The notes under the pieces: model-generated
Seen by the model: the letters and a program-made list of their open reading frames with translations, nothing else
What the model was told of the DNA's origin: nothing
The model's database searches: none
Shown: piece after piece, positions 20,139 to 29,647 of the stretch
How positions within the stretch are numbered: position 1 is the stretch's first letter
Layout of the letters: every line of letters starts with the position of its first letter
Source: Chitinophaga sp. H8
Lineage (GTDB): Bacteria > Bacteroidota > Bacteroidia > Chitinophagales > Chitinophagaceae
Reading direction: 5' to 3'
Assembly (NCBI RefSeq): GCF_040567655.1
Contig: NZ_JBEXAC010000002.1
Coordinates: 930,001-994,000, forward strand
Length of the DNA stretch: 64,000 nt
Translations under genes and position numbers: made by a program

Positions 20139-20726
20139 TCAGAAATGATGACAGATGATGGCAAAATAAAGTAAGCCAGCCAGCCCGTAATCCCTGAATT
20201 CATGCCGCATTACCTGTAAAGACCGGCTCATGTGTTTTTCCACAGCCTTTACAGAAATACCGAGGCGTTCGGCAATCTCTTTGTAAGAAAGGTGTTCCCT
20301 CCTGCTAAGCAGGAATATTTCCCTGCTTCGGGTGCTCAGTCTTTCCAGGGCCTCACCAAAGCGTTTCTCCAGTAATTGCAGGTCATAATTATTAACAGCT
20401 TCCGTTGTTTGGGAGAGCTGCATTTGCTGGTGGTGCTGCTCATGCAGCAGGGAATTACGTAATTCGTTGAGGATGCGGTTGCGCAATGCACTGTGGAGGT
20501 AAGCACGCAGGTTGCCCACCTCTCCCATGGAAGCCCGTTTTTTATATAGATTAATAAATACCTCCTGGAGCAGATCTTCCAGTAAATGTGGCACTGGCAG
20601 CTTTTTGAAAGCAGTGAGATAAAGCACCTGGGCATGACGTTCGTACAATGCTTCGAACGCTTTGTTATCATCTCTGGCCATCAGGCCTACCAGTTCATCA
20701 TCAGATAAGGCAGTATAAATAATCAT
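20139..20726 (-). CDS. ECF-type RNA polymerase sigma-70 factor (FecI-like)
   Basis: 195 residues. Sigma-70 region 2 is at about residues 25-95 (AFEALYERHAQVLYLTAFKK and LLEDLLQEVFINLYKKR), region 4 at about residues 125-180 with the helix-turn-helix LSYKEIAERLGISVKAVEKH. This is the Bacteroidetes 'RNA polymerase sigma-70 family 1' type that pairs with FecR anti-sigma factors and STN-containing SusC proteins. It is transcribed away from fecR, not with it, with 118 bases between the two starts; the more usual arrangement is tandem. It probably drives the SusC operon at 22050. Confidence 0.9.
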   Translation of the reverse strand: MIIYTALSDDELVGLMARDDNKAFEALYERHAQVLYLTAFKKLPVPHLLEDLLQEVFINLYKKRASMGEVGNLRAYLHSALRNRILNELRNSLLHEQHHQQMQLSQTTEAVNNYDLQLLEKRFGEALERLSTRSREIFLLSRREHLSYKEIAERLGISVKAVEKHMSRSLQVMRHEFRDYGLAGLLYFAIICHHF

Positions 20727-20814
20727 TACGGCGTAAAAGGTAAAAAAAATAACGCTGATGTTGACAGTGCGGGTATAAAAATAAGGGCAATTTTCACAAA
20801 AAAAGGGGGTAGGG

Positions 20815-20821
20815 TAGTTTG
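20815..20821 (+). promoter_or_regulatory. Possible -7 element for fecR
   Basis: TAGTTTG lies ~24 bases before the fecR ATG and is one base short of TAnnTTTG. Weak candidate in the divergent sigma/fecR promoter region. Confidence 0.25.
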
Positions 20822-20844
20822 GAAGTTGTGTGTCTTATATAGAC

Positions 20845-21861
20845 ATGGAACCTGAATTAAGCGATCAACAACTGCAAATACTGCTGGAAAAATACCTGCA
20901 GGGAGCATGTACGGAAGCGGAGCAGCATGCACTGGAGCAATGGTATAATTCCTTTGAATCGTGCCTGCCGGGCGCGGAGCAGCCAGTATTGCCGGAAATG
21001 GCAAGGCTTTATGGCGGTATTGTACAACAGCTAAAAGAAGAACAGGTATGGCAGGAAGCGCCGGTTGTACAGCAGCGGGGAGTACGCCGTATATGGTGGC
21101 GTGCCGCGGCAGCGGTGCTGGTACTGGCAGTAGCCGGTACGCTGGGGTTTCTGTTGCAGCGCCCGGCAAAGCTGCTGGAAGTACGTACGCCGGTGGCAGC
21201 ACATACTAAAGTAACGCTACCGGATGGCACACAGGTATGGCTGAATGTAAGCAGCCGGCTGCAATACCCTGCGGATATGAAAACCGGTCATCGTGAGGTG
21301 TACCTGCAGGGGGAAGGCTACTTTGATGTGGTAAAGAATGAACAGCATCCGTTTATTATACATACTTCAGATATAAGTGTGGAGGTATTGGGTACCAGTT
21401 TTAATCTGAAAGCTTATGCTGATGATCAAACACTGGAAACTACCTTGCTGAAAGGGAAAGTGGCAGTAAGCCTTAACAGCAGTCCCGCAAAACGTGTACT
21501 CCTGGCACCGGAAGAAAAACTGACGCTTACCCGTAAAACCACTGAAGCAGGAGTTGCTGCCGGACAGCAGGACTGGGGCGCTTTTGTAGCAGAGGTGGCA
21601 TCTATGCAGCAGCAGGCAGTAGAGGAAACAACATGGCGGCAAAACCGCCTGGAATTCAGGGACAAGCCATTTAATGAACTGGCCAGGATCATGGAGCGTT
21701 GGTTTGGCAAAACTATTATAGTGCAGGATACCTCACTGAACAATAATCGTTTTAAAGGTACCTTCCGCAGAGAAGATATTACACAGGCACTGAAAGCCTT
21801 GCAGATAACAGCAGATTTTAAATACGAGATAAAGAGAGATACTGTTTTTATTCATAACTGA
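20845..21861 (+). CDS. FecR family anti-sigma factor
   Basis: 338 residues from the ATG at 20845 (a GTG at 20830 would add five residues; ATG preferred). N-terminal cytoplasmic domain (DQQLQILLEKYLQGACTEAEQHALEQWY), one membrane helix at about residues 85-105 (RAAAAVLVLAVAGTLGFLLQ), then the periplasmic FecR domain (VTLPDGTQVWLNVSSRLQYP, GEGYFDVVKNEQHPFIIHT, VEVLGTSFNLKAY) and the C-terminal DUF4974-type domain (FNELARIMERWFGKTIIV, FKGTFRREDITQALKALQ). In this family FecR receives a signal from the outer-membrane receptor and controls its sigma factor. Upstream of the SusC gene by 188 bases. Confidence 0.92.
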   Translation: MEPELSDQQLQILLEKYLQGACTEAEQHALEQWYNSFESCLPGAEQPVLPEMARLYGGIVQQLKEEQVWQEAPVVQQRGVRRIWWRAAAAVLVLAVAGTLGFLLQRPAKLLEVRTPVAAHTKVTLPDGTQVWLNVSSRLQYPADMKTGHREVYLQGEGYFDVVKNEQHPFIIHTSDISVEVLGTSFNLKAYADDQTLETTLLKGKVAVSLNSSPAKRVLLAPEEKLTLTRKTTEAGVAAGQQDWGAFVAEVASMQQQAVEETTWRQNRLEFRDKPFNELARIMERWFGKTIIVQDTSLNNNRFKGTFRREDITQALKALQITADFKYEIKRDTVFIHN

Positions 21862-21949
21862 TCAACCAGAAGGAAGTAATTATGCAAGTACCACGACTTT
21901 GCTAATGCCGGGCTAAGAAAGCCTATTACAGAAAAATAAAAAAGGGAAG

Positions 21950-21977
21950 TGCGGTCACACTCCCCCTTTGTCGTCAA
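21950..21977. other. Imperfect hairpin between fecR and susC
   Basis: AAAGGGAAGTG and CACACTCCCCCTTT pair around a short loop with two mismatches. A-run on the left, only TTT on the right. It could act as a partial terminator or attenuator after fecR, but is not convincing. Confidence 0.3.
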
Positions 21978-22049
21978 ACATGGAACGAAACAATTTTTTC
22001 CGTGCGGGAAGTCATTTGTTTCAATTAGTCTAACGCTCAAGCCAAAAGT

Positions 22050-25000
22050 ATGAAAAAAAAGCTGTGTCTACAACCAGCCATTCCCAAGCATTTAGTGAGA
22101 AAAACATTACTGTGTATGAAGCTTTGCCTGATATTGATGACTGCTTCTATTTTGCAGTTGAGAGCAGCAGGATATTCGCAAAACCGGTTTACCATCAGTG
22201 GCAAACAGATGGAAATGCACCGGTTACTGGAATTGATAGAAGCTAAAAGTAACTACCGTTTTCTGTACAACTATAAAACCTTTCCGGCCAACGAAAAGGT
22301 GGATGCCAATTTTAACAATGCCACCCTGCAGGTAATACTGAATGGCGTGCTGAATCCCGCATTCACCTACCAGATCATGGAAGATAACCTGGTGGTAATA
22401 TCTCCTTCTGAGAAAAGACAGGATATTACCGTAAAGGGGAAGATCCTGGGAGATAATGGTAATGAGCTGATAGGTGTGAGTATTCAACTGAAAGGTACCA
22501 GTCGTGGTACAGCCACTGATGAGCATGGTAATTTCTCTATCGCTGCTCCGGAAAATGGCGTATTGATTATTTCTTACATTGGCTATACTTCGCAGGAAGT
22601 ACCTGTAAATGGCAGAACACAGCTGCCGGCCATTACGCTGAAAACGTCTGATGCCGGATTGGACGAAGTAGTGGTACTGGGTTATGGACAAAAGCAGGTA
22701 AAGCAGAGTATTACCGGTGCAGTCAGCAGCATACAGACCAAAGAACTGAAACAAAGCCCGGTGGCCAATCTGACCAATGCGCTGGCGGGAAGATTGCCAG
22801 GTCTTATTACTGCCCAGCGCTCCGGCCGGCCCGGCTCTGATTATTCCCAGTTGTATATCCGTGGTATTAATACTACCGGTGCCAGCAGCCCGTTGATTGT
22901 AATAGATGGTTTGCCCCGTGGTAATGCAGATCTGGGACAACTGGACGCCAATGAAATCGAATCCGTTTCTATTCTGAAAGACGCCTCCTCTACTGCCCTT
23001 TACGGTATACAAGGTGCTAACGGTATTGTACTCATTACTACCAAACGTGGAAAAGATGGCCCCCCTAATATACAGCTGAACACACAGTTTGCGATGCAGA
23101 CCCCAACGGCATTTCCCCGTTTTCTGGATTCTTATCGCGCCGGCCTGTTGCAGAATGAAGCTGCAAAGAATGATGGCATGCAGCCTATCTGGTCGGATCA
23201 GGAGTTGGAATACTATCGCACCGGATTAAAGCCGTATGATTATCCTAATACTGACTGGTATCAGCAAATGGTGCGCGAACTTTCTCCGCAAAAAACAGTA
23301 AACGTAAATATCAGCGGAGGATCCAAGTATGTGCGTTACTTCGTTTCAGGGTCTTATCTGAGGCAGGAGCCATTGTACAAAAACGGAGATCAGAATATCT
23401 ATGACATCAAGTATAAATATGACCGTTTTAACTTCCGCTCCAATGTAGACATCACATTAGATAAAAACACCGAGTTGCAAGTAGACCTGGCTTCCAGGCT
23501 GGAGAACCGTACAGGCCCATCTTCCGACAGGGCCGACAATGAATTCCTGTGGGTGGTGCTTTCGCAGATGACAAATAACCTGACACCGGTAAAGAATCCT
23601 GATGGCAGTATTGCTTCCGGTAATATGCGCGAAGACTTTCATAATCCTTATGCCCTGCTTACCCGCAACGGCTACCTGGACGCTTATTGGCACAGTACCA
23701 ATGGTAGTGTGGCACTTACCCGTAAACTGGACTTTATTACTCCCGGGCTGAAAGTAAAAGGGCTTTTCACCTTTGAAAACTACGGATCTATCAATGTGGC
23801 ATTTGACCAGGAATATGATTCCTACCGGTATAAATCCATTCCAGGTACTAACGATGGAACATATACGCAACATAGAGCTGCTACCAGCTTACAGCGTTCT
23901 GGCTATAATAGCGGAGAACGGTACCTCTACTATGATCTGAAACTGATGTACGACCGTGATTTCGGAAAACATACACTGGGAGGTATGCTGCTGTTTAACC
24001 GTAACTACCGCTCCCAGTCGGGCGATCTTCCCCGTGTATATGAAGGCTATGTGGGCCGGGCCATGTATAACTATGATAAAAAATACTACCTGGAATTTAA
24101 CGCCGGGTATAACGGCTCTGAAAACTTTCCGGTTGGCAAGCGCTATGGCTTTTTTCCTGCCATCTCTGCTGCCTGGATGATCAGCAATGAAAACTTTATG
24201 CCCACACAAACTGCGCTCAGCTTCCTGAAGCTGCGGTTCTCGCATGGTTATGTAGGTAATGACCAGGTAAGCAACGGGCGCTGGTTGTATATCTCGGATT
24301 TTGCCAGAACAGATGGATTTACTTTTGGTAGTGTAGCCTCCGGCGTAGGCGGTTATAGGGAAAACAGGATCGGGAATACAGCCATTACCTGGGAAAAGGC
24401 CGCCAAAACAAACCTGGGCATGGAAACAGGATTTTTTAAAGATAAGGTGAAGTTCAATGTAGATGTTTTCAGAGAGCTGAGAACCAATATCCTTACACCA
24501 GCAGGCACTATCCCTGGTTATCTGGGGATTACAGCTGCCATAAACAGGAACAAGGGCCGGATCCTCAACAAGGGTATTGAAGCAGAACTGAATATAAATA
24601 CTGCCATCAACCAGGTAGGGTTATTTGCCAAAGTAAACTATCAGTATGTAAAAAACAGGATACTGGACATGGATGAGCCCAAGCTGGCCTATCCATACCA
24701 AAGCCAGGCGGGCAATCCCATAGGCTATGAACTGGGATATATTGCAGAAGGCCTCTTCCAAAGCCAGGATGAAATCAATAAAAGCCCTAAACAAACTTTT
24801 GCACCCCTGATACCTGGTGATATCAAGTATAAAGATATTGATGGTAATGGTGTGATAGATGAAGCAGACCGTACAATGGTACCGATGCTGAATGTACCCA
24901 CCGGCTACTTTGGCGCCACTTTCGGTTTGGACTATAAAGGGCTTGATGTAAGTGTATTGTTCCAGGGAGCTACCGGCGGACGGCAGATGTATTCTGCCCA

Positions 25001-25385
25001 GCTGATGTTTAACTACCGCGAAAGCTACCGCCCTTTCCATGAAGGACGCTGGACTCCGGAAACAGCTGCTACCGCAACTTTCCCCGCATTGCACCTCTCT
25101 GAAAGTAATATGGCCAACAACTTTGTGAATTCTACCTACTGGATCAGAAAAACAGATTATCTGAAACTGAAGAATGTGGAAATAGGTTACCGCCTGCCGA
25201 GAGAATGGGTGAGCAGGATAAAGATCAAGAGTGCCCGTATTTATGTGAATGGTATGAACCTGATCAGCTGGGATAATGTGAAGGACCTGGGGGTAGATCC
25301 AGAAGCCAATACAAGAGACCGTTGGGGATGGCAACCTTATCCTATCATGCGTGTGTATAACGCCGGTATTACCATCAACCTTTAA
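22050..25385 (+). CDS. SusC/RagA-type TonB-linked outer-membrane transporter with STN signalling domain
   Basis: 1111 residues. Signal region up to about residue 43, then an STN domain (~46-118, RFTISGKQMEMHRLLELIEA to EDNLVVISP), a carboxypeptidase-regulatory-like domain (~125-205), the plug with DEVVVLGYG and LRG-type motifs (SQLYIRGINTTG, STALYGIQGANGIVLITTKRG), and a long beta barrel ending in an aromatic-hydrophobic strand (MRVYNAGITINL). In this family SusC with SusD forms the TonB-driven importer for oligosaccharides. The STN domain lets it signal through FecR. susD begins 12 bases after its stop. Confidence 0.95.
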   Translation: MKKKLCLQPAIPKHLVRKTLLCMKLCLILMTASILQLRAAGYSQNRFTISGKQMEMHRLLELIEAKSNYRFLYNYKTFPANEKVDANFNNATLQVILNGVLNPAFTYQIMEDNLVVISPSEKRQDITVKGKILGDNGNELIGVSIQLKGTSRGTATDEHGNFSIAAPENGVLIISYIGYTSQEVPVNGRTQLPAITLKTSDAGLDEVVVLGYGQKQVKQSITGAVSSIQTKELKQSPVANLTNALAGRLPGLITAQRSGRPGSDYSQLYIRGINTTGASSPLIVIDGLPRGNADLGQLDANEIESVSILKDASSTALYGIQGANGIVLITTKRGKDGPPNIQLNTQFAMQTPTAFPRFLDSYRAGLLQNEAAKNDGMQPIWSDQELEYYRTGLKPYDYPNTDWYQQMVRELSPQKTVNVNISGGSKYVRYFVSGSYLRQEPLYKNGDQNIYDIKYKYDRFNFRSNVDITLDKNTELQVDLASRLENRTGPSSDRADNEFLWVVLSQMTNNLTPVKNPDGSIASGNMREDFHNPYALLTRNGYLDAYWHSTNGSVALTRKLDFITPGLKVKGLFTFENYGSINVAFDQEYDSYRYKSIPGTNDGTYTQHRAATSLQRSGYNSGERYLYYDLKLMYDRDFGKHTLGGMLLFNRNYRSQSGDLPRVYEGYVGRAMYNYDKKYYLEFNAGYNGSENFPVGKRYGFFPAISAAWMISNENFMPTQTALSFLKLRFSHGYVGNDQVSNGRWLYISDFARTDGFTFGSVASGVGGYRENRIGNTAITWEKAAKTNLGMETGFFKDKVKFNVDVFRELRTNILTPAGTIPGYLGITAAINRNKGRILNKGIEAELNINTAINQVGLFAKVNYQYVKNRILDMDEPKLAYPYQSQAGNPIGYELGYIAEGLFQSQDEINKSPKQTFAPLIPGDIKYKDIDGNGVIDEADRTMVPMLNVPTGYFGATFGLDYKGLDVSVLFQGATGGRQMYSAQLMFNYRESYRPFHEGRWTPETAATATFPALHLSESNMANNFVNSTYWIRKTDYLKLKNVEIGYRLPREWVSRIKIKSARIYVNGMNLISWDNVKDLGVDPEANTRDRWGWQPYPIMRVYNAGITINL

Positions 25386-25397
25386 ACGAAGACAATC

Positions 25398-27053
25398 ATG
25401 AAACTAGTATTGAATATAAAAACGGGCATGCTTGCAGTGCTGATACTGGGGACTTACGCCTGCAAAAAGAATTACCTGGACAGAAAGCCGAGCGACCTTA
25501 TTACAGAAGGAGAAGTGTTCAGGAATATTGAGAATGCAGAAAAGTTTGTAAATACAATTTACCAGAGCTTACCTAATTTGTTTAAACCCGGTTCGGCATG
25601 GCCATTGAGCAGTGCTACCGATGAAACCAATCAGGCGATTGACAACTCGGCTTCTGCGGCAGATGCAGGGAACTTTAACACCGGTTCCATGAGCCCTTCA
25701 AATTTTCCCATGCAGTGGCAGTGGGATGAATTTTATGGGAAAATCCGCTCCTGCAATATGTTCCTCAACAATTTTGATAAAGTACCCAATGATCCTACTT
25801 ATCCGGATCGTCGTAACAGACTGAAAGGAGAAGCGCTGGTATTGCGTGCCTACTACAATTTTCAGCTGATAAGCCGTTGGGGAGAAATTCCTATTATATC
25901 GCAGGTAGAGAATCCGTTTGATAATCCGGACGGTATTTATTACAAGCGTAATACAATTAGCGAAGGAATAGAAAGCATATTAAAAGATCTGGAAGAAGCA
26001 AAGAATCTGCTTCCTGCAACCTATGCAGAACGGCCTAATAACTGGGGGCGTGCTTCCAGGATGATTGCGCTGGCATTGCGCGGGCGGGTATTATTATATT
26101 ATGCCAGCCCCTTATACAATAAAGATAATGACCCAGGCAGGTGGGCGCGGGCTGCTGAGGCTTGCAAAGCGGCCCTGGATACCGCACTGACAAATGGTTA
26201 TGGGCTGAATGGCAATTACGGAGAAATTTTTACCCAGTATTTTAATAAAGAAGTGATCTGGAGCCGTCCGGCACCTGGTGCCTTTGGAGATGGCGGGATA
26301 GACCGTGAGATGAATCCCCGTGGCGCAAATGGCTATGGCAATGTGAACCCGATACAGGAGCTGGTAAATGATTATGAGATGCAAGCCACCGGCCTGCCTA
26401 TTACAGATCCCAACTCAGGCTTTGACCCGCAACGTCCGTATGAAGGCCGGGATCCGCGCTTTTATGCTACCATTCTGTATCCTGGCTGTATGTGGAAAGG
26501 ACGTCCGCTGAACCCTAATGGAGAAGATGCCCCCCGCTCCGGCCAGGTAGTTACCAATTACTGGCCACGGAAATACCTGCTGGAAGGCGTGAACCTGTTT
26601 TCCGGCACCGGCGCCAGCGACCGTAAGTGGGTACTGTTCAGAACAGCGGAGCTATACCTGAACTATGCAGAAGCGCAAAATGAAGCCACCGGCCCTTCGG
26701 GTGAAATATATAATGCACTCAATGCCGTGCGCGGACGAGTAAGTATGCCGGCCTATAGTGGAGGTACCAAAGAAACCCTGCGGGAAAAGATACGGCATGA
26801 AAGGAGGATTGAGCTGGCCCTGGAAGATCACCGCTTCTGGGATGTGCGCCGCTGGAAGATAGCAGAGACCGTAGACAACCGGGAGATACATGGTGTAACC
26901 GTTACAGGTAATGGTAACGTTACTTATACCTACCCGGTAATAGAGAAACGTGTTTTCGATGCGAAACGCAACTACTGGCTGCCCGTACCACAGGCAGAAA
27001 TAGACAAGGTGAGTGGCAGGAATCCGGATTTTAAACAAAACCCCGGTTGGTAA
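25398..27053 (+). CDS. SusD/RagB-type outer-membrane lipoprotein
   Basis: 551 residues. Lipoprotein signal with Cys22 (ILGTYAC) followed by KKNYLDRKPS, a typical SusD N-terminus. The TPR-rich SusD-like N-terminal domain (residues ~30-210, with LRAYYNFQLISRWGEIPII) and the RagB/SusD C-terminal domain (KWVLFRTAELYLNYAEAQNE, IRHERRIELALEDHRFWDVRRWK) are both clear. It caps the SusC barrel on the cell surface and captures glycans. Binding residues cannot be identified by eye. Confidence 0.95.
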   Translation: MKLVLNIKTGMLAVLILGTYACKKNYLDRKPSDLITEGEVFRNIENAEKFVNTIYQSLPNLFKPGSAWPLSSATDETNQAIDNSASAADAGNFNTGSMSPSNFPMQWQWDEFYGKIRSCNMFLNNFDKVPNDPTYPDRRNRLKGEALVLRAYYNFQLISRWGEIPIISQVENPFDNPDGIYYKRNTISEGIESILKDLEEAKNLLPATYAERPNNWGRASRMIALALRGRVLLYYASPLYNKDNDPGRWARAAEACKAALDTALTNGYGLNGNYGEIFTQYFNKEVIWSRPAPGAFGDGGIDREMNPRGANGYGNVNPIQELVNDYEMQATGLPITDPNSGFDPQRPYEGRDPRFYATILYPGCMWKGRPLNPNGEDAPRSGQVVTNYWPRKYLLEGVNLFSGTGASDRKWVLFRTAELYLNYAEAQNEATGPSGEIYNALNAVRGRVSMPAYSGGTKETLREKIRHERRIELALEDHRFWDVRRWKIAETVDNREIHGVTVTGNGNVTYTYPVIEKRVFDAKRNYWLPVPQAEIDKVSGRNPDFKQNPGW

Positions 27054-27079
27054 TCCTTTTATCCATTAAACAGCAAACA

Positions 27080-28360
27080 ATGAAAAACATACTATACTAC
27101 GTGCTGGCGTTGCTGACTATTACTGCAGCCTCCAGCTGTAAAAAGGACAAAGCATTTGAACATGATGCCTCCGCTCCTATCATCATTGAAAAATTTACGC
27201 CTGCTACGGGTGGTGCGGGAACGGAAGTACTGATCTATGGCAGCAACTTTGTGACTGACACCAGTCGTGTATCTGTCACCGTTAATGGTGTAAAAGCATT
27301 TGTTGAAGGCGTGGTACAGGACCGTTTGCTGATTGCTATTCCACGGAAAGCCGGTGTTGGTAAAATAACGGTGACTATCGATGGGCAAAGTACCAGCAGT
27401 AAAGATGACTTTCAGTACACCCCCTCCTATGTGGTTACCACGCTGGCAGGGAATGGTACGCCGGGATATGCAGATGGTAAAGGCTCCGCTGCAGCATTTA
27501 ATTTTGGTAACCGCTGTGGGCTGGATATAGATGAAGAAGGCAATCTGTATGTAGCAGAAGCTGAAAACCGCCGCATCCGTAAAATAGCGCCTGATGGTAC
27601 TGTTACTACACTGGCTGGCAGCGGAAGAAATGAATATGCAGAAGGAAAAGGTACAGCCGCGTCATTCTTTTTGCCCATGGATGTGGTAGTAGATAAGGAT
27701 GGTAATGTTTTTACCTCCGACCCTTCTGCCTGGACTATCCGGAAGATCACACCTGATGGCACTACTTCCCTGATTGGCTGGATGGAAGCCTGGGGCCTGG
27801 GTATAGACAAGCGCGATGGCACATTGTATTACACAGATGCCAAAAGCAGTGGCAGTGTTTTCAAGGTAAAACCAGATGGCAGCACGGAACAGATCATTAC
27901 CGGACTCAGCTATCCTTCAGATGTGACAGTAGACAGTAAAGGCAACCTGTTTGTGGTACTGAACGGCAGCTCTGTGATACAGGAATTCAAATACAATACC
28001 TGGGCACCAGGCATTATTATCGGGCAGCCAGGTATTGCCGGACTTGTGAATGGGGAAGCTGCAGCTGCAAAATTCGATACTCCCTGGGGAATAGCAGCAG
28101 ACAGCAAGGATAACCTGTATGTGGCTGGTAATGGTACCTGGGATGGCGCTTCTACCAATAGCAATCAATGTATACGCTTCATTACAGCAGGTACCTGGCA
28201 GGTAAGCACCTATACCGGTGGCAGTACTGCCGGTTTTGCAGATGGTACCGGTTCTGCCGCACTGTTTAACGCCCCTACCGGCGTAACCGTAAGTAAAGAC
28301 GGTATCGTGTATGTAGTAGACAGAAAAAATAACCGCGTAAGAATGGTAACTGCTGAATAG
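27080..28360 (+). CDS. IPT/TIG and NHL-repeat lipoprotein (probable surface glycan-binding protein)
   Basis: 426 residues from the ATG at 27080 (an upstream in-frame codon at 27047 lies inside the susD 3' end). Lipobox ASSC with Cys20, then KKDK. An IPT/TIG domain (~residues 35-110, APIIIEKFTPATGGAGTEVL), then about five NHL-type blades (VTTLAGNGTPGYADGKGSAA, GLDIDEEGNLYVAEAENRRI, KIAPDGTVTTLAGSGRN). It occupies the slot after SusD where surface glycan-binding proteins (SusE/F position) sit, so a binding role at the cell surface is likely but not shown. A strong terminator follows. Confidence 0.85.
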   Translation: MKNILYYVLALLTITAASSCKKDKAFEHDASAPIIIEKFTPATGGAGTEVLIYGSNFVTDTSRVSVTVNGVKAFVEGVVQDRLLIAIPRKAGVGKITVTIDGQSTSSKDDFQYTPSYVVTTLAGNGTPGYADGKGSAAAFNFGNRCGLDIDEEGNLYVAEAENRRIRKIAPDGTVTTLAGSGRNEYAEGKGTAASFFLPMDVVVDKDGNVFTSDPSAWTIRKITPDGTTSLIGWMEAWGLGIDKRDGTLYYTDAKSSGSVFKVKPDGSTEQIITGLSYPSDVTVDSKGNLFVVLNGSSVIQEFKYNTWAPGIIIGQPGIAGLVNGEAAAAKFDTPWGIAADSKDNLYVAGNGTWDGASTNSNQCIRFITAGTWQVSTYTGGSTAGFADGTGSAALFNAPTGVTVSKDGIVYVVDRKNNRVRMVTAE

Positions 28361-28388
28361 TGGCATGCTACTGATGGTCTTATAAAAG

Positions 28389-28424
28389 AGAGGGTGTCCC
28401 AAAAGCAGGAGACACCCTCTTTTT
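28389..28424 (+). terminator. Rho-independent terminator after the IPT/NHL gene
   Basis: AGAGGGTGTC (28389-28398) and GACACCCTCT (28411-28420) form a perfect 10-bp stem, followed by TTTTATT. It separates susCD-IPT/NHL from the GH20-like and GH89 genes, which may be read at a lower level or from their own promoter. The 3' half is nearly identical to the terminator at 31863. Confidence 0.9.
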
Positions 28425-28475
28425 ATTCGGGTAATTGCCGGAGGCAGTTAGTTGTATAAGTGTTTCAAAAAACAG

Positions 28476-29603
28476 ATGAATATGATAAAAAAGAGCCAGA
28501 AAATTTTATGGTGCGGCCTAATTTTGCTTAGCTTTTGTATACGTAGTGTAGCCCAGGAGAACTGGAATAAGCTGCCGGTAAAAGGATTATTGCTGAGTGC
28601 ACCACGCAGCAATGATGTGCCTTTGCTTTGCCGCTTTATCCGGGAAGCTCTGCCTAAGGAAGGTGTAAATACATTGGCTATACGTTTTGAATACGAATAT
28701 CAATATAAATCACATCCGGAACTGGCAGGTGAACATGCGTTGTCAAAAGAAGAGGTGAAGCAGATTGTAGCCGCCTGTAAGGCCGCCAATATCAGACTGA
28801 TCCCTACGCTTAATCTGCTGGCACATCAATCAGAACAAACGGAAATGCTGCCGTTGTTAAAACATTATCCTGAGCTGGATGAATCACCGGATTATAATCC
28901 GCCTAAGCCGTGGAAAGACGGCGGAATGTTTGATTTTTACAACAAGAGTGTTTGTACACAGCATCCTGATTTGTTGAAAATCCTGTTCCCTATTATGGAT
29001 GAGCTGGTAGAAGTGTGTGAAGCAGATGCATTGCATGTGGGCCTGGATGAGGTGTGGATCATCGGATATGAAAAATGTCCCCGCTGCGGAGGCCGTGATA
29101 AGGCAGAATTATTCGCAGCATATGTTACCAAGTTATATGATCACCTGAAGGCAAAGAATTGCCAGATGTGGATGTGGAGCGACCGGCTCATTGATGGAAA
29201 AACAACCGGGTTGCTGGCCTGGCAGGCCAGTATGAATAATACACACCGGGCAATAGATCTGATACCGAAAGATATCATGATCTGTGACTGGAAATACGAA
29301 GATGCAGCACCTACTGCGGCTTATTTTGCGATAAAAGGATTTGATGTGCTTGCATCTCCCTGTTATAACGCAGATGCTGCACTGGCACAGTTGAAACAGG
29401 TATATATGGTGCGTAATAATGGTGCCAGAACGGATTTTTCCGGCACTATTTCCGGAAGAATGAAAGGGGTGTTTGAAACCAGCTGGATGGCGCCTAAAGA
29501 GTTTATCGAAGTGTATTATGGCAAGGCGGGATCAAAACTGACGATAAACACGGTGAATACCTTTAAGAAACTGTTTGCAGAGATCAGAAAAACGGAACGG
29601 TAG
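28476..29603 (+). CDS. GH20-like beta-N-acetylhexosaminidase, catalytic domain only
   Basis: 375 residues from the ATG at 28476 (28482 equally possible; a TTG at 28452 is less likely). Signal peptide ends in SVAQ. The TIM-barrel motif ALHVGLDEV (Asp/Glu at about residues 190-191) matches the H-x-G-x-D-E signature of family 20, in which the Asp orients the N-acetyl group and the Glu is the acid/base. GVNTLAIRFEYEYQYKSHPE and RLIPTLNLLAHQ also fit GH20. It lacks the usual N-terminal GH20b domain, and has CPRC-GGRDKAE just after the active-site motif, a possible metal knuckle. Likely cleaves beta-linked HexNAc, exported; substrate unproven. Confidence 0.75.
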   Translation: MNMIKKSQKILWCGLILLSFCIRSVAQENWNKLPVKGLLLSAPRSNDVPLLCRFIREALPKEGVNTLAIRFEYEYQYKSHPELAGEHALSKEEVKQIVAACKAANIRLIPTLNLLAHQSEQTEMLPLLKHYPELDESPDYNPPKPWKDGGMFDFYNKSVCTQHPDLLKILFPIMDELVEVCEADALHVGLDEVWIIGYEKCPRCGGRDKAELFAAYVTKLYDHLKAKNCQMWMWSDRLIDGKTTGLLAWQASMNNTHRAIDLIPKDIMICDWKYEDAAPTAAYFAIKGFDVLASPCYNADAALAQLKQVYMVRNNGARTDFSGTISGRMKGVFETSWMAPKEFIEVYYGKAGSKLTINTVNTFKKLFAEIRKTER

Positions 29604-29647
29604 TATACACCGGATACGGTTACCATGGCTTATAAATAAATCAGACT

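Noticed and set aside
22224..25334. Long minus-strand open frames opposite the SusC gene (up to 262 codons).
   Set aside because: Antisense to a gene with clear protein-level similarity; no family pattern in the translated frames.
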